Below, in pieces: positions 9,885 through 19,633 of a stretch of 64,000 bases of DNA. The notes under the pieces are model-generated. The model ran no database searches and was not told the origin of the DNA. It saw only the letters and a list, made by a program, of their open reading frames with translations. Made by a program: the position numbers and the translations under genes. Location: the NCBI RefSeq assembly GCF_022899935.1, contig NZ_JALJCJ010000001.1, positions 1,138,053-1,202,052 on the forward strand, in the 5' to 3' direction. This DNA comes from Shinella curvata. Its GTDB lineage: Bacteria > Pseudomonadota > Alphaproteobacteria > Rhizobiales > Rhizobiaceae. Position 1 is the stretch's first letter, and the number at the start of each line of letters is the position of its first letter.

Positions 9885-11360
9885 ATGAGCACGGACACCG
9901 GCAGCATCCGTTTCATCCTCAACGGCGAGGACATTTCGCTGCGCCATGTGCCGCCGACGCGCACCCTGCTCGACTGGCTGCGGCTGACCCGCCGCCTCAC
10001 GGGCACCAAGGAAGGCTGTGGCGAGGGCGACTGCGGCGCCTGCACCGTGCTCGTCGGCCGCGTGGTCGAGGGGCGACTTGCCTATGAGAGCGTCAATGCC
10101 TGCATTCGCCTGCTCGGCTCGATGAATGCCACCCATATCGTCACCGTCGAACATATGGCAGGTGGCGATGGCGTGCTGCATCCCGTGCAGCAGGCGATGG
10201 TGGACTATCACGGTTCGCAATGCGGCTTCTGTACGCCCGGCTTCGTCATGTCGCTCTATGGTCTCTGGCTTTCCGAGCCGGCGCCGAGCCGCGCCCGTAT
10301 CGAAAAGGCGCTGCAAGGCAATCTCTGTCGCTGCACGGGCTATGAGCCGATCATCCGCGCAGCCGAAGCGGTCGCCGCGGCGCGGCCGAGTGCCGTCTTC
10401 GACCCCATCGAACGGGTGCGAACGGAGATTTTCGCCAAGCTGAAGTCCCTGGCCCCGCAGGACACGATCCGCGTCAGCGACGGCGATGGCCGCGTGATCG
10501 TACCCGCCTCGCTCGACGGTCTCGCCGCCGTGCTGGCGGAGGAGTCGAAAGCCACTGTCATCGCGGGCAGCACCGATGTCGGCCTCTGGGTGACGAAACA
10601 GTTCCGCGACCTCAATCCGGTCGTTTTCATCAACCACCTCGCCGAGCTGCAAACCATCGAGCAAACGGCGGCAGGCATCCGTATCGGCGCCGGCGTCACC
10701 TATTCTCAGGCCTTCGCCACGCTCTGTCGCCGCTTCCCGGCATTGCGCCCGCTGATCGACCGCATCGGCGGCGAGCAGGTGCGCAATATGGGCACGATCG
10801 GCGGCAACATCGCCAACGGTTCGCCGATCGGCGATACGCCGCCGGCGCTGATCGCGCTCGGCGCCACGCTTGCCCTGCGCTCCAGGGAGGGCCGGCGCGA
10901 ACTGCCGCTCGAAAGCTACTTCATCGAATACGGCCGGCAGGACCGCCGCCCCGGCGAGTTCGTCGAAAGTCTTTTCGTCCCCGATCTACCCGCCGGCACC
11001 GATTTCGCCGTCTACAAGATTTCCAAGCGCCGCGACGAAGACATCTCCGCCCTCTGCGCCGCGTTCCGCGTCATGCTTTCGCCCGAAGGCACCGTCACAG
11101 ACGCCCGCCTCTGCTTCGGCGGCATGGCCGGCACGCCGAAACGCGCGGCAACCGTCGAGGCGGCTCTCCTCGGCAAGCCGTGGAGCCAGGCCACGATCGA
11201 CGCCGCCCGCCCGGCCTTCGAGGCGGATTACAAACCTCTCACCGACTGGCGCGCCACGGCGGAGTACCGCCTGCTGACGGCCAAGAACCTGCTGACGCGA
11301 TTTTTCCTCGAAACGACAGGCGAGACCGCACAGGTCCGGCGCTTCGAGGATGTTGCCTGA
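9885..11360 (+). CDS. xdhA: xanthine dehydrogenase small subunit (2Fe-2S and FAD)
   Basis: 491 aa. Two [2Fe-2S] clusters are visible: plant-type C45, C50, C53, C73 (CGEGDCGACTV) and C113, C116, C148, C150 (QCGFCTPGF ... NLCRCTGYEP). The FAD-binding CO-dehydrogenase-like domain follows (about 190-370), containing GGNIANGSPIGDTPPALIALGA. With XdhB it oxidises hypoxanthine and xanthine to urate, passing electrons to NAD+. The start at 9885 (MSTDTGSIRF) fits the family; a reading extending further upstream would overlap bdhA. It is translated directly after bdhA. Confidence 0.96.
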   Translation: MSTDTGSIRFILNGEDISLRHVPPTRTLLDWLRLTRRLTGTKEGCGEGDCGACTVLVGRVVEGRLAYESVNACIRLLGSMNATHIVTVEHMAGGDGVLHPVQQAMVDYHGSQCGFCTPGFVMSLYGLWLSEPAPSRARIEKALQGNLCRCTGYEPIIRAAEAVAAARPSAVFDPIERVRTEIFAKLKSLAPQDTIRVSDGDGRVIVPASLDGLAAVLAEESKATVIAGSTDVGLWVTKQFRDLNPVVFINHLAELQTIEQTAAGIRIGAGVTYSQAFATLCRRFPALRPLIDRIGGEQVRNMGTIGGNIANGSPIGDTPPALIALGATLALRSREGRRELPLESYFIEYGRQDRRPGEFVESLFVPDLPAGTDFAVYKISKRRDEDISALCAAFRVMLSPEGTVTDARLCFGGMAGTPKRAATVEAALLGKPWSQATIDAARPAFEADYKPLTDWRATAEYRLLTAKNLLTRFFLETTGETAQVRRFEDVA

Positions 11361-11379
11361 GGCGCGAAGGAGACGTGTG

Positions 11380-13725
11380 ATGGACCAATCCACCTTCGAG
11401 GACCGCAAGACGATTTCCGCGCCGATGCATGCGTCGTTGCGCCACGATTCGGCGCACAAGCACGTTTCCGGCACCGCCGACTATATCGACGACATGCCGG
11501 AGCCCGACGGCACGCTGCATGCCGCGCTCGGCATGGGCGATCGGGCGCATGCCGAAATCCTCTCCCTCGACCTTTCTTCCGTCAGGGCCCATCCGGGCGT
11601 CGTGCTGGTGCTGACCGCCAGGGACATGCCGGGCGAAAACGATATCAGCCCCTCGCACCGCCACGACGAGCCGGTGCTGGCCGAGGCAAGGGTGGAATTT
11701 CATGGCCAGGCGATCTTCTGCGTCATCGCCGAGACGCGCGACGTCGCACGCCGCGCCGCGCGCCTGGCGAAAATCGAATACCGCGACCTGCCGCACTGGA
11801 CCGATATCACCGATACACTGAAAGATGGCGGCACGCTGGTCACCGAGCCGTTGACGCTGAAGCGCGGCGACGCGGAGGGCGCGCTGGAAAAGGCATCGCA
11901 TCGTGTCAAAGGCCGGATGCGCGTCGGCGGGCAGGATCACTTCTATCTCGAAGGCCATATCGCGCTGGCTATTCCCGGCGAGGACGACGAAATCACCGTC
12001 TGGTCTTCGACGCAGCATCCGAGTGAAGTGCAGCACATGGTGGCCCACGTGCTCGGGGTGCCCTCCAATGCCGTAACCGTGCAGGTGCGCCGCATGGGTG
12101 GCGGCTTCGGCGGCAAGGAAACGCAGGGCAATCAGTTTGCAGCACTCGCTGCCGTCGCGGCCAAGCGCCTGAACCGCGCCGTCAAATTCCGCCTCGACCG
12201 CGACGAGGACATGACGGCCACCGGCAAGCGGCACGACTTCCTCATCGACTACGAAGTCGGTTTCGATGGCGAAGGCCGCATCGAGGCCGTGAAGGCGAAC
12301 TATGCCGCCCGCTGCGGCTATTCTTCCGATCTCTCGGGCCCCGTCACCGACCGTGCGCTCTTCCATGCGGACAATGCCTATTTCTACCCGCATGTCCTCC
12401 TGACCTCGCAGCCGCTGAAGACGCACACCGTCTCCAACACCGCCTTCCGCGGCTTCGGCGGGCCGCAGGGTCTCGTCGGCGGCGAACGCATGATCGAGGA
12501 GATCGCCTACAGGCTCGGCAAGGATCCGCTGGAAATCCGCAAGGCCAACTTCTACGGGATGCCCGGCTCGGAGCGCGTGCTGACGCCCTATCACCAGACG
12601 GTCGAGGACAACATAATCCACCGCATCGTCGATGAGCTGGAAACCTCTTGCGACTATCAGGCCCGTCGCAGGGCTGTCCTCGCCTTCAACGAAACGAGCC
12701 GCGTCGTCCGCAAGGGCATCGCGCTGACGCCCGTGAAATTCGGCATCTCCTTTACCGCCACCTGGTACAATCAGGCGGGTGCGCTGGTGCACGTCTACCA
12801 GGATGGCTCGATCCACCTCAACCATGGCGGCACGGAGATGGGCCAGGGCCTGTTTACCAAGGTCGCCCAGGTGCTTGCCGATGCGTTCCAGGTCGATGTT
12901 TCCCGCGTAAGGATCACCGCGACGACGACGGCGAAAGTGCCGAACACCTCGGCGACCGCCGCCTCCTCCGGCTCGGACCTGAACGGCATGGCCGCCTACG
13001 ACGCCGCCCGCCAGATCAAGCAGCGCCTCATCGCCTTCGCTGCGGAAAAGTGGAGCGTGGCCCCGGATGAGGTCGCATTCGTGCCGCACCACGTGCGCGT
13101 CGGGAAGGCGTTGATCCCCTTCTCCGACTTCATACGGCAGGCCTATATGGCCCGCGTGCAGCTCTCCGCCGCCGGCTTTTACAAGACGCCGAAGATCCAT
13201 TGGGACCGGGCGAAGGGCATGGGCACGCCCTTCTACTACTTCGCCTATGGCGCTTCGGTCTCGGAAGTTTCGGTCGATACATTGACCGGCGAGTACCATG
13301 TCGATCGCGTCGATATCCTTCACGATGTCGGCCGCTCGCTGAACCCGGCAATCGACAAGGGCCAGGTGGAGGGCGCCTTCGTTCAGGGCATGGGCTGGCT
13401 GACGGCGGAGGAACTGTGGTGGGACGACAAGGGGCGGCTGCGCACGCACGCACCCTCCACCTACAAGATCCCTCTCGCCTCCGACCGGCCGAAAATCTTC
13501 AACGTCAAGCTCGCCGAATGGGCTGAGGCCGCCGAGCCGACCATTGGCCGCTCCAAGGCGGTCGGCGAACCGCCCTTCATGCTTGCGGTCTCCGTTCTGG
13601 AGGCCCTTTCCATGGCTGTCGCCAGCACGGCCGACTATCGCCTCTGCCCAAAACTCGATGCTCCCGCCACGCCCGAGCGCGTGCTGATGAGCATCGAACG
13701 GCTCAAGACACAAAAAGAAGAGTGA
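11380..13725 (+). CDS. xdhB: xanthine dehydrogenase molybdopterin-binding subunit
   Basis: 781 aa. The first aldehyde-oxidase domain and the Moco domains are complete: MGGGFGGKETQ (about 240-250), NTAFRGFGGPQG, and near the C terminus KAVGEPPFML with the catalytic glutamate. The ATG at 11380 has GAAGGAGACG upstream; a frame extension to 11350 overlaps xdhA and is ignored. It works with XdhA as a heterodimer or (AB)2 enzyme in the cytosol. The stop is one base before the xdhC ATG, indicating tight coupling. Confidence 0.96.
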   Translation: MDQSTFEDRKTISAPMHASLRHDSAHKHVSGTADYIDDMPEPDGTLHAALGMGDRAHAEILSLDLSSVRAHPGVVLVLTARDMPGENDISPSHRHDEPVLAEARVEFHGQAIFCVIAETRDVARRAARLAKIEYRDLPHWTDITDTLKDGGTLVTEPLTLKRGDAEGALEKASHRVKGRMRVGGQDHFYLEGHIALAIPGEDDEITVWSSTQHPSEVQHMVAHVLGVPSNAVTVQVRRMGGGFGGKETQGNQFAALAAVAAKRLNRAVKFRLDRDEDMTATGKRHDFLIDYEVGFDGEGRIEAVKANYAARCGYSSDLSGPVTDRALFHADNAYFYPHVLLTSQPLKTHTVSNTAFRGFGGPQGLVGGERMIEEIAYRLGKDPLEIRKANFYGMPGSERVLTPYHQTVEDNIIHRIVDELETSCDYQARRRAVLAFNETSRVVRKGIALTPVKFGISFTATWYNQAGALVHVYQDGSIHLNHGGTEMGQGLFTKVAQVLADAFQVDVSRVRITATTTAKVPNTSATAASSGSDLNGMAAYDAARQIKQRLIAFAAEKWSVAPDEVAFVPHHVRVGKALIPFSDFIRQAYMARVQLSAAGFYKTPKIHWDRAKGMGTPFYYFAYGASVSEVSVDTLTGEYHVDRVDILHDVGRSLNPAIDKGQVEGAFVQGMGWLTAEELWWDDKGRLRTHAPSTYKIPLASDRPKIFNVKLAEWAEAAEPTIGRSKAVGEPPFMLAVSVLEALSMAVASTADYRLCPKLDAPATPERVLMSIERLKTQKEE

Positions 13726-13726
13726 A

Positions 13727-14545
13727 ATGAACTTTCTGCAGGACAGTCTCGAGGGCTTTCTCGCCCGCGAACACCGCGTCGTCATCGTCGACATCACCGC
13801 CGCCAGGGGCTCCGCGCCACGCGACCAGGGCACCTTCATGCTGGTGGCCCCGACGGAAATCCACGGAACCATCGGTGGCGGACAACTCGAATATGTCGCC
13901 ATCGAAAACGCGCGAAAGTTGCTGGCCGAGGTCGGTGGGGAGGCGACGCTCGACATTCCGCTCGGCCCCGAGATCGGCCAATGCTGCGGCGGCCGCGTCG
14001 AACTGGCCTTCACCTTCGCCGATGAAGAGGCACGCCGCGCGCTCGACCGGCGCCGCGCGGAGGAGGAGCGGCTGAAGCCACAGGTCTGGGTATTCGGCGC
14101 CGGCCATGTCGGCCGGGCGCTCGCTGAAGCACTGACGCTGCTGCCCCTCAAGGTCTTCGTCGTGGAAGCGCGCGAAACGGAACTCGACCAACTGACGTCG
14201 GGAGTGCATCACCGCCTGGCCGCCATGCCGGAAGCGCTGATAGCGGACATTCCCGCAGGCTCCGCCATTGTCATCGTCACCCATGACCACGCGCTCGATT
14301 TCCTGATCGGCAGGCAAGCGCTCGAACGGCGCGATCTCGCCTATATCGGAATGGTCGGCTCCAAATCGAAACGGGGCACGTTCCTGCGCTATCTCGAGGA
14401 ACAAGGCGTAGAACGAGGCGAGGCCGACCGGCTGGTGCTGCCGATCGGCGGAAATGCGGTCGACGACAAGCGCCCCGAAGTCATCGCCGCGATGACGGCA
14501 TCGGAAGTGCTGCTCGCCTTTGCGCAATGGCGCAAGGCGGCCTAG
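13727..14545 (+). CDS. xdhC: xanthine dehydrogenase accessory protein
   Basis: 272 aa. XdhC binds molybdenum cofactor, promotes its sulfuration and inserts it into XdhB. The N-terminal XdhC/CoxI domain includes TAARGSAPRDQGTFMLV and GTIGGGQLEYVA; a Rossmann-type C-terminal domain starts with VWVFGAGHVGRALAE (about 121-135) and includes YIGMVGSKSKR. It starts one base after xdhB, completing bdhA-xdhA-xdhB-xdhC. Confidence 0.95.
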   Translation: MNFLQDSLEGFLAREHRVVIVDITAARGSAPRDQGTFMLVAPTEIHGTIGGGQLEYVAIENARKLLAEVGGEATLDIPLGPEIGQCCGGRVELAFTFADEEARRALDRRRAEEERLKPQVWVFGAGHVGRALAEALTLLPLKVFVVEARETELDQLTSGVHHRLAAMPEALIADIPAGSAIVIVTHDHALDFLIGRQALERRDLAYIGMVGSKSKRGTFLRYLEEQGVERGEADRLVLPIGGNAVDDKRPEVIAAMTASEVLLAFAQWRKAA

Positions 14546-14721
14546 GACCGGCCGTCGAGAAAACCGAGATCGCGCTTCAGGTGGTCGGACAGCTCGTCCG
14601 GCTCCAGTCGCGGCATACGGCTGCGCCGGCGAAAGGGAAAGGCGAGAGAGAGCTTATGCAACAAGCCGTTCAGCCAGCTGCGTTCGCGTCTTGCCGGCAC
14701 TGTCTCCGCGATACATGTCAT
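14542..14721 (-). CDS. small DUF1127-domain protein
   Basis: 59 aa from the ATG at 14721 (MTCIAETVPARRER), with a GAGG ribosome binding site 8 bases upstream. The C-terminal half RMPRLEPDELSDHLKRDLGFLDGRS carries the DUF1127 pattern (basic stretch, then L-x-D-hydrophobic spacing, then DLG-hydrophobic). DUF1127 proteins are abundant in rhizobia and one has been tied to RNA turnover and phosphate/carbon adaptation in Agrobacterium; the exact role here is unknown. The 3' end overlaps the xdhC stop by four bases on the opposite strand, and the gene is divergent from the LysR regulator. Confidence 0.75.
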   Translation of the reverse strand: MTCIAETVPARRERSWLNGLLHKLSLAFPFRRRSRMPRLEPDELSDHLKRDLGFLDGRS

Positions 14722-14827
14722 GGTAAAACCTCGTAAATTCCATCCATTGCTTGCAGGGTGCGCCGAAAAATGATGGAATTCCAATCGAACCTTCGTCTGC
14801 ATCCATAAAGAGAACTTGGCCTTGAAG

Positions 14828-15715
14828 ATGTCGCGCAACTTTCCGCTGAACGCGCTTCGTGTCTTCGAGGCAGCCGCGCGGCATGCCAGCTTCACTCGCG
14901 CCGGCGACGAACTCGGCATGACGCAGACGGCGGTCAGCTACCAGATCAAGCTCCTGGAGGAGACGCTCGGCGAAACGCTGTTCCTGCGCCAGCCGCGACA
15001 GGTTCTGCTGAGCGAGGCGGGCGAGCGCCTGGCGCCGAAAGTCGGCGAAGGCTTGGCGAAACTCGTCGAAGCCGTTGCGGACCTCAAGGGCGCGACGGAG
15101 CACAAGCTGCACATCCACTCGACGCCGACCTTCGCCACGCAATGGCTGAGCCGGACGCTGGGCGATTTCCAACTCAAGCATCCCAACATCGCCGTGCGGC
15201 TTTCCACGTCGCAGGACCTCATCGACTTTTCCAAGGAAGAGGCCGATGTCTCGATCCGCTGGGGCAAGGGCGACTGGACGGGTCTCACCAGCCATCGCAT
15301 CATGCGCATGGATTTCACGCCGATGCTGAACCCGGCTCTGGCCGAGACGATCGGCGGCATCCGGGAGCCTGCGGATCTCTTGAAATTGCCGATCATCAGC
15401 CCGCCGGATATTTGGTGGCGTACCTGGTTTTCCGCCGCAGGCATCGACAATCCGGGGCTCGAGCGTTATCCGCCGAACGAACTCGGCATCCAGACGATCG
15501 ATGCGCAGGTGGCCATGAACGGCCAGGGTGTCGCCATCCTCAATCCCGGCCATTTCCGGACCGAGATTGCGGCCGGGCTGCTCTACCAGCCATTTGAACT
15601 CACTTGCAACGACGGCCGAGACTACTGGCTTGCCTATCCGGAAAACCGTCGCAACATTCTGAAAATCCGCGCGTTTCGTGATTGGATTCTGGCGACGATG
15701 CCAGATGAGGCATAA
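14828..15715 (+). CDS. LysR-family regulator, GcvA-like
   Basis: 295 aa from the ATG (MSRNFPLNALRVFEAAARH); in-frame TTGs at 14816 and 14822 are possible, and an AAAGAGAA stretch fits the latter. The winged helix-turn-helix is within residues 5-65 (SFTRAGDELGMTQTAVSYQIKLLEE), followed by the periplasmic-binding-like effector domain. It most resembles the GcvA/AmpR branch. Its neighbours are xdhC and a DUF1127 gene; divergence from the latter suggests it may control that gene or itself, but no operator was identified. Confidence 0.88.
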   Translation: MSRNFPLNALRVFEAAARHASFTRAGDELGMTQTAVSYQIKLLEETLGETLFLRQPRQVLLSEAGERLAPKVGEGLAKLVEAVADLKGATEHKLHIHSTPTFATQWLSRTLGDFQLKHPNIAVRLSTSQDLIDFSKEEADVSIRWGKGDWTGLTSHRIMRMDFTPMLNPALAETIGGIREPADLLKLPIISPPDIWWRTWFSAAGIDNPGLERYPPNELGIQTIDAQVAMNGQGVAILNPGHFRTEIAAGLLYQPFELTCNDGRDYWLAYPENRRNILKIRAFRDWILATMPDEA

Positions 15716-15745
15716 GATGATGCGAACACAAACGGAGTTCAGATC

Positions 15746-16228
15746 TTGAGCGTTGCCTTCATGAAGGAAGAAAGTGCCGAAACAGCAGCGGAAACCCTGC
15801 TGCCCGAACGGCCGATTTCTCCCCATCCGAACCTTGTCACCGAAACCGGCCTGAAGGCGCTGGAAACGCAGCTCGCCGAAGCGCGCACGGCCTTCGAGCT
15901 GGCCAATGCGATCGAGGACATCAACGAGAAGCGCCGCCAGCTCGCCGGCCCCTCACGCGACATCCGTTATATCGTCGAGCGCCTGCGCACCGCGCAGGTG
16001 ATGACCGATCCCGTATCGACCGAAACCGTGGCCTTCGGCAGCAAGGTGAAGTTCAGCCGCGATGACGGGCGGGTACAGGCCTATCGTATCGTCGGCGAAG
16101 ACGAGGCCGACCCCAAGGCAGGCACCATCTCCTATGTCTCGCCGGTGGCCCGCCTGCTCCTCGGCAAGGGCATGGGCGACGTCGTGACGCTGAACGGGCA
16201 GGAACTGGAGATCGTCGCCATTTCCTGA
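15746..16228 (+). CDS. GreA/GreB-family transcription elongation factor
   Basis: 160 aa. The C-terminal half (VAFGSKVKFSRDDGRVQAYRIVGEDEADPKAGTISYVSPVARLLLGK) is the FKBP-like Gre domain. The N-terminal part is a helical coiled coil (LVTETGLKALETQLAEARTAFELANA) but lacks an obvious match to the GreA basic patch, so it may be a GreA paralogue rather than the main GreA. I use the TTG start at 15746 (CGGAG ten bases upstream); an ATG at 15761 is the alternative. It follows the LysR gene by 30 bp on the same strand. Confidence 0.85.
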   Translation: MSVAFMKEESAETAAETLLPERPISPHPNLVTETGLKALETQLAEARTAFELANAIEDINEKRRQLAGPSRDIRYIVERLRTAQVMTDPVSTETVAFGSKVKFSRDDGRVQAYRIVGEDEADPKAGTISYVSPVARLLLGKGMGDVVTLNGQELEIVAIS

Positions 16229-16247
16229 GAAGAATGCGTGCCAGGCG

Positions 16248-16961
16248 CTATCGCCTGCCGTCCAGCTCGGGATAGTGGCGGAACAGGTCATGCTCGTTGC
16301 CGGGAAGGCGGCGTTTGCTTGCGAGATAGGCGCCGATCTTTGGATGTTCGGCGACCGCGGAGCACAGTGCCCGAACACTTGGGTAGCGTTCGCCCAGGCC
16401 GCTCATGAGCTTCGGGAAGGCATAGGTCAGCCCGTCCATGACCTGAAACAGTGAAAGATCGGCGTAACTCAAACGGTCGCCGACGAGATGCGCCGGGCCT
16501 TCGGGGTTGCGCGTCAGGATGCCTTCGAACCAGTCGAGGAACTTTGGAACGCGCTCTTCGCGGAACTCACGGGCGCGACGCTGTGATTCGGGCTTCTGGT
16601 TCTCGTAGTATTCACCCGCCCCGATCGGGTGGTGCACATCATGGCCTTCGAGAACGAAGTCGGCGATGGTCAGCTGGATCTGATGCGTCCAGAGTTTCTG
16701 CCGCGATGCTTTGGGCGCAAGGTCGAGCTTGTCGCCGAGATAGAGCAGAATGGCGGCGACCTGCCCGACCACCACATCGCCGTCCCGCAGAAAGGGCGGC
16801 GCGAAGGATGGCGTGGCCACCTCCTTGCTCACCCGTGCAATCACGCCGTCGCCGTCCTCCCGCGCGACATCGCGGTAGGGGGCACCGGCCGCTTCCAGCG
16901 CGAGACGGATATATTCGCCACGCCCCTGAATGCCGGTCCAGTAGTAAAGTTCATAGGCCAT
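16248..16961 (-). CDS. glutathione S-transferase family protein
   Basis: 237 aa. The thioredoxin-like N-terminal domain starts with YELYYWTGIQGRGEYIRLALEAAG and the all-helical C-terminal domain has GDRLSYADLSLFQVMDGL (the conserved N-capping/hydrophobic-staple region). The tyrosine-rich start (YYW) is similar to sigma/alpha-like GSTs. Substrate is unknown. It is convergent with the Gre-type gene and divergent from puuD; no link to purine catabolism is shown. Confidence 0.85.
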   Translation of the reverse strand: MAYELYYWTGIQGRGEYIRLALEAAGAPYRDVAREDGDGVIARVSKEVATPSFAPPFLRDGDVVVGQVAAILLYLGDKLDLAPKASRQKLWTHQIQLTIADFVLEGHDVHHPIGAGEYYENQKPESQRRAREFREERVPKFLDWFEGILTRNPEGPAHLVGDRLSYADLSLFQVMDGLTYAFPKLMSGLGERYPSVRALCSAVAEHPKIGAYLASKRRLPGNEHDLFRHYPELDGRR

Positions 16962-17087
16962 GCGCCAGAATACACCTGACCGGGCTCAGGTTCCATCCCG
17001 CATGACCGCCGGGGCGCGATCCACCCTTCCCTCTGCGGCAAATCTTGCGCAATGTGCGATGAGGACGACGCGAGAAGGGAACACCGC

Positions 17088-18320
17088 ATGTACGAATATG
17101 CCATCGCCTGGGAATGGATCACCTTTGCCGTCCGCTGGCTGCATGTCGTCACCGCCATCGCCTGGATCGGCTCGTCCTTCTATTTCATCGCACTCGACCT
17201 CGGCCTCGTGAAGCGGCCGCATCTGCCGGCGGGCGCCTATGGCGAGGAATGGCAGGTGCATGGCGGCGGCTTCTACCATATCCAGAAATATCTGGTGGCG
17301 CCGGCCTCCATGCCCGAGCACCTGACCTGGTTCAAATGGGAAAGCTACATGACCTGGCTTTCCGGCTTCACGCTGCTCTGTCTGGTCTATTACGGCGGCG
17401 CCGATCTTTTCCTGATCGACCGCAGCGTGCTCGATGTCTCGACGCCCATGGCGATCGGGATTTCGCTGGCCTCCCTGGCGCTCGGCTGGATCCTCTACGA
17501 CCTGCTCTGCAAGTCGCCGCTCGGCAAAAACACCTGGGGACTGATGATCGTCCTCTACTTCATCCTGGTCGCCATGGCCTGGGGCTATACGCAGGTCTTC
17601 ACCGGCCGCGCCGCCTTCCTGCATCTCGGTGCCTTCACCGCGACGATCATGTCGGCCAACGTGTTTTTCATCATCATGCCGAACCAGCGGGTGGTGGTGG
17701 CGGACCTCATCGCCGGCCGCACGCCCGATCCGAAATACGGCGTCATCGCCAAACAGCGCTCGACCCACAACAACTACCTGACGCTGCCCGTCATTTTCTT
17801 CATGCTGTCGAACCACTATCCGCTGGCTTTCGCGACGGCCTTCAACTGGGTCATCGCCGCCCTCGTCTTCCTGATGGGCGTGACGATCCGGCACTGGTTC
17901 AACACGACGCACGCCCGCAAGGGCAAGCCGACCTGGACCTGGCTGGTCACCGCCCTGCTCTTCCTTCTCATCATGTGGCTTTCCACCGTGCCGAAGGTGC
18001 TGACGGGCGAAACCGCCGATGTGGGTCTTGCCCCCTCTGCGGAACGCTTTGCCGCCAACAGCCATTTCCCTGCCGTGCGCGATCTCGTCTCCACCCGCTG
18101 CTCGATGTGCCATGCAGCCGAGCCGGCCTGGGAGGGCCTGCGCGCAGCACCGAAAGACGTCGTGCTCGAAAGCGAAACGGCGATTGCGCTGCATGCCCGC
18201 GAAATCTATCTGCAGGCGGGACGCAGCCACGCCATGCCGCCGGGCAACGTCACCGGCATGACCAGGGAAGAACGCGCCCTCATTGCCGCCTGGTTCGAAA
18301 CATCGGCAGAAGGAAGCTGA
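17088..18320 (+). CDS. puuD: urate hydroxylase (membrane, cytochrome c domain)
   Basis: 410 aa. About eight transmembrane helices precede a C-terminal cytochrome c domain with C338xxCH342 (RCSMCHA) and a distal Met in HAMPPGN. The N-terminal WLHVVTAIAWIGSSFYFIALDLGL is characteristic of PuuD, which oxidises urate to 5-hydroxyisourate, the step preceding UraH. The ATG at 17088 (MYEYAIAWEW) follows GAAGGGAACACCGC; an ATG 36 bp upstream is less likely. The haem domain would face the periplasm or pass electrons to the respiratory chain. guaD follows after five bases. Confidence 0.93.
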   Translation: MYEYAIAWEWITFAVRWLHVVTAIAWIGSSFYFIALDLGLVKRPHLPAGAYGEEWQVHGGGFYHIQKYLVAPASMPEHLTWFKWESYMTWLSGFTLLCLVYYGGADLFLIDRSVLDVSTPMAIGISLASLALGWILYDLLCKSPLGKNTWGLMIVLYFILVAMAWGYTQVFTGRAAFLHLGAFTATIMSANVFFIIMPNQRVVVADLIAGRTPDPKYGVIAKQRSTHNNYLTLPVIFFMLSNHYPLAFATAFNWVIAALVFLMGVTIRHWFNTTHARKGKPTWTWLVTALLFLLIMWLSTVPKVLTGETADVGLAPSAERFAANSHFPAVRDLVSTRCSMCHAAEPAWEGLRAAPKDVVLESETAIALHAREIYLQAGRSHAMPPGNVTGMTREERALIAAWFETSAEGS

Positions 18321-18325
18321 GCGCC

Positions 18326-19633
18326 ATGACCAAGACCCTCATTCGCGGACGCCTGCTCTCCTTTCTCCGCCGCCCCGAAGCGCTCGACGACGCCACGAGC
18401 TATCGCTACGAGGAGGATGGCGGCCTGTTGGTCGCCGACGGCAGGATCATCGCTGTCGGCGCCTACGAGACGGTGCGCGCCGGAGTGCCCGAGGACGTGG
18501 AGGAGATCGATCACCGGCCGCACCTGATCCTGCCGGGCCTCATCGATACCCATGTGCATTTCCCGCAGATGCAGGTCATCGGCTCCTATGCCGCGAACCT
18601 GCTCGAATGGTTGAACACCTATACTTTCCCGGAGGAGTGCCGCTTCGTCGAAAGCGAGCATGCCGCCCGCATCGCCCGGCATTTCTACGACGAGTTGCTC
18701 CGTCAGGGCACGACGACCGCCGTTGCCTATTGCTCCGTGCACAAGACCTCGGCCGATGCCTATTTCGCCGAGGCGCTGAAGCGCGGCATGCGCATGATCG
18801 GCGGCAAGGTCATGATGGACCGCAACGCCCCGCAGGGCCTGCTCGACACGCCCGAGATGGGCTATGACGAGACCCGTGCCGTCATCGCAGAATGGCACGG
18901 CAAGGGCCGCAACCACGTCGCCATCACGCCGCGCTTCGCCATCACATCGACACGGGCGCAGATGGAGATGGCGGCAGCTCTCGCACGCGAATTCCCCGAT
19001 CTGCACATCCAGACGCACCTGTCGGAAAACCACGACGAGATCCGCTTCACCGGCGAACTCTATCCCGATGCCATCGACTATACCGACGTCTATGCGAGAT
19101 ATGGCCTCCTCGGCCCCAGAAGCCTGTTCGGTCACTGCATCCACCTCTCGGAACGCGAAGCGGATGCGATGAGCGCGGCCGGTGCTGTGGCTGTACACTG
19201 CCCCACCTCCAACCTCTTCCTGGGCTCCGGCCTCTTTCCGCTGAAGGCCCTGTCGAGACGGGAAAGGCCGGTGCGCATCGCCGTCGCCACCGATATCGGC
19301 GGCGGCACGAGTTATTCCATGCTGAAGACGCTGGACGAAGCCTACAAGATCCAGCAGTTGCTCGGCGAGCGGCTGAACCCGTTCGAGAGTTTCTACCACA
19401 TGACGCTCGGCAATGCCGAAGCGCTCTCCCTATCCGACAGCATCGGCACGCTTGAGGTCGGCACGGATGCCGATTTCGTGGTGCTCGATGCGGCCGCCAC
19501 GCCCGCCATGGCGCTGAAGATGGAGGTGGTGCGCTCGCTCGCCGACGAACTGTTCCTGCTCCAGACGCTCGGCGATGATCGCGCAGTACGCGAGACCTAC
19601 GTGGCGGGCAAACCACTGAAGGCGTTGATCTAG
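18326..19633 (+). CDS. guaD: guanine deaminase
   Basis: 435 aa amidohydrolase. It converts guanine to xanthine and ammonia. Metal-ligand motif DTHVHFPQ places His76/His78; the later [20 protein letters not shown] and [13 protein letters not shown] supply the remaining zinc ligands and catalytic Asp. A GAAGGAAGC sequence precedes the ATG at 18326, which is 5 bp after the puuD stop, so the two are an operon. The stop TAG lies in CTAG (19630-19633), which also contains the opposing uraH stop. Confidence 0.95.
   Translation: MTKTLIRGRLLSFLRRPEALDDATSYRYEEDGGLLVADGRIIAVGAYETVRAGVPEDVEEIDHRPHLILPGLIDTHVHFPQMQVIGSYAANLLEWLNTYTFPEECRFVESEHAARIARHFYDELLRQGTTTAVAYCSVHKTSADAYFAEALKRGMRMIGGKVMMDRNAPQGLLDTPEMGYDETRAVIAEWHGKGRNHVAITPRFAITSTRAQMEMAAALAREFPDLHIQTHLSENHDEIRFTGELYPDAIDYTDVYARYGLLGPRSLFGHCIHLSEREADAMSAAGAVAVHCPTSNLFLGSGLFPLKALSRRERPVRIAVATDIGGGTSYSMLKTLDEAYKIQQLLGERLNPFESFYHMTLGNAEALSLSDSIGTLEVGTDADFVVLDAAATPAMALKMEVVRSLADELFLLQTLGDDRAVRETYVAGKPLKALI

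Noticed and set aside
11239-14151. A 970-codon minus-strand open frame opposite xdhB and xdhC
   Set aside because: Antisense of well-supported xdh genes in GC-rich DNA; the translation is rich in Arg/Gly/Ala/His with no domain, as expected from third-position GC bias.
17114-18325. Upstream extension of the guaD reading frame across puuD
   Set aside because: The extension lies inside puuD in another frame and has no homology; guaD begins at 18326 with its own ribosome binding site.
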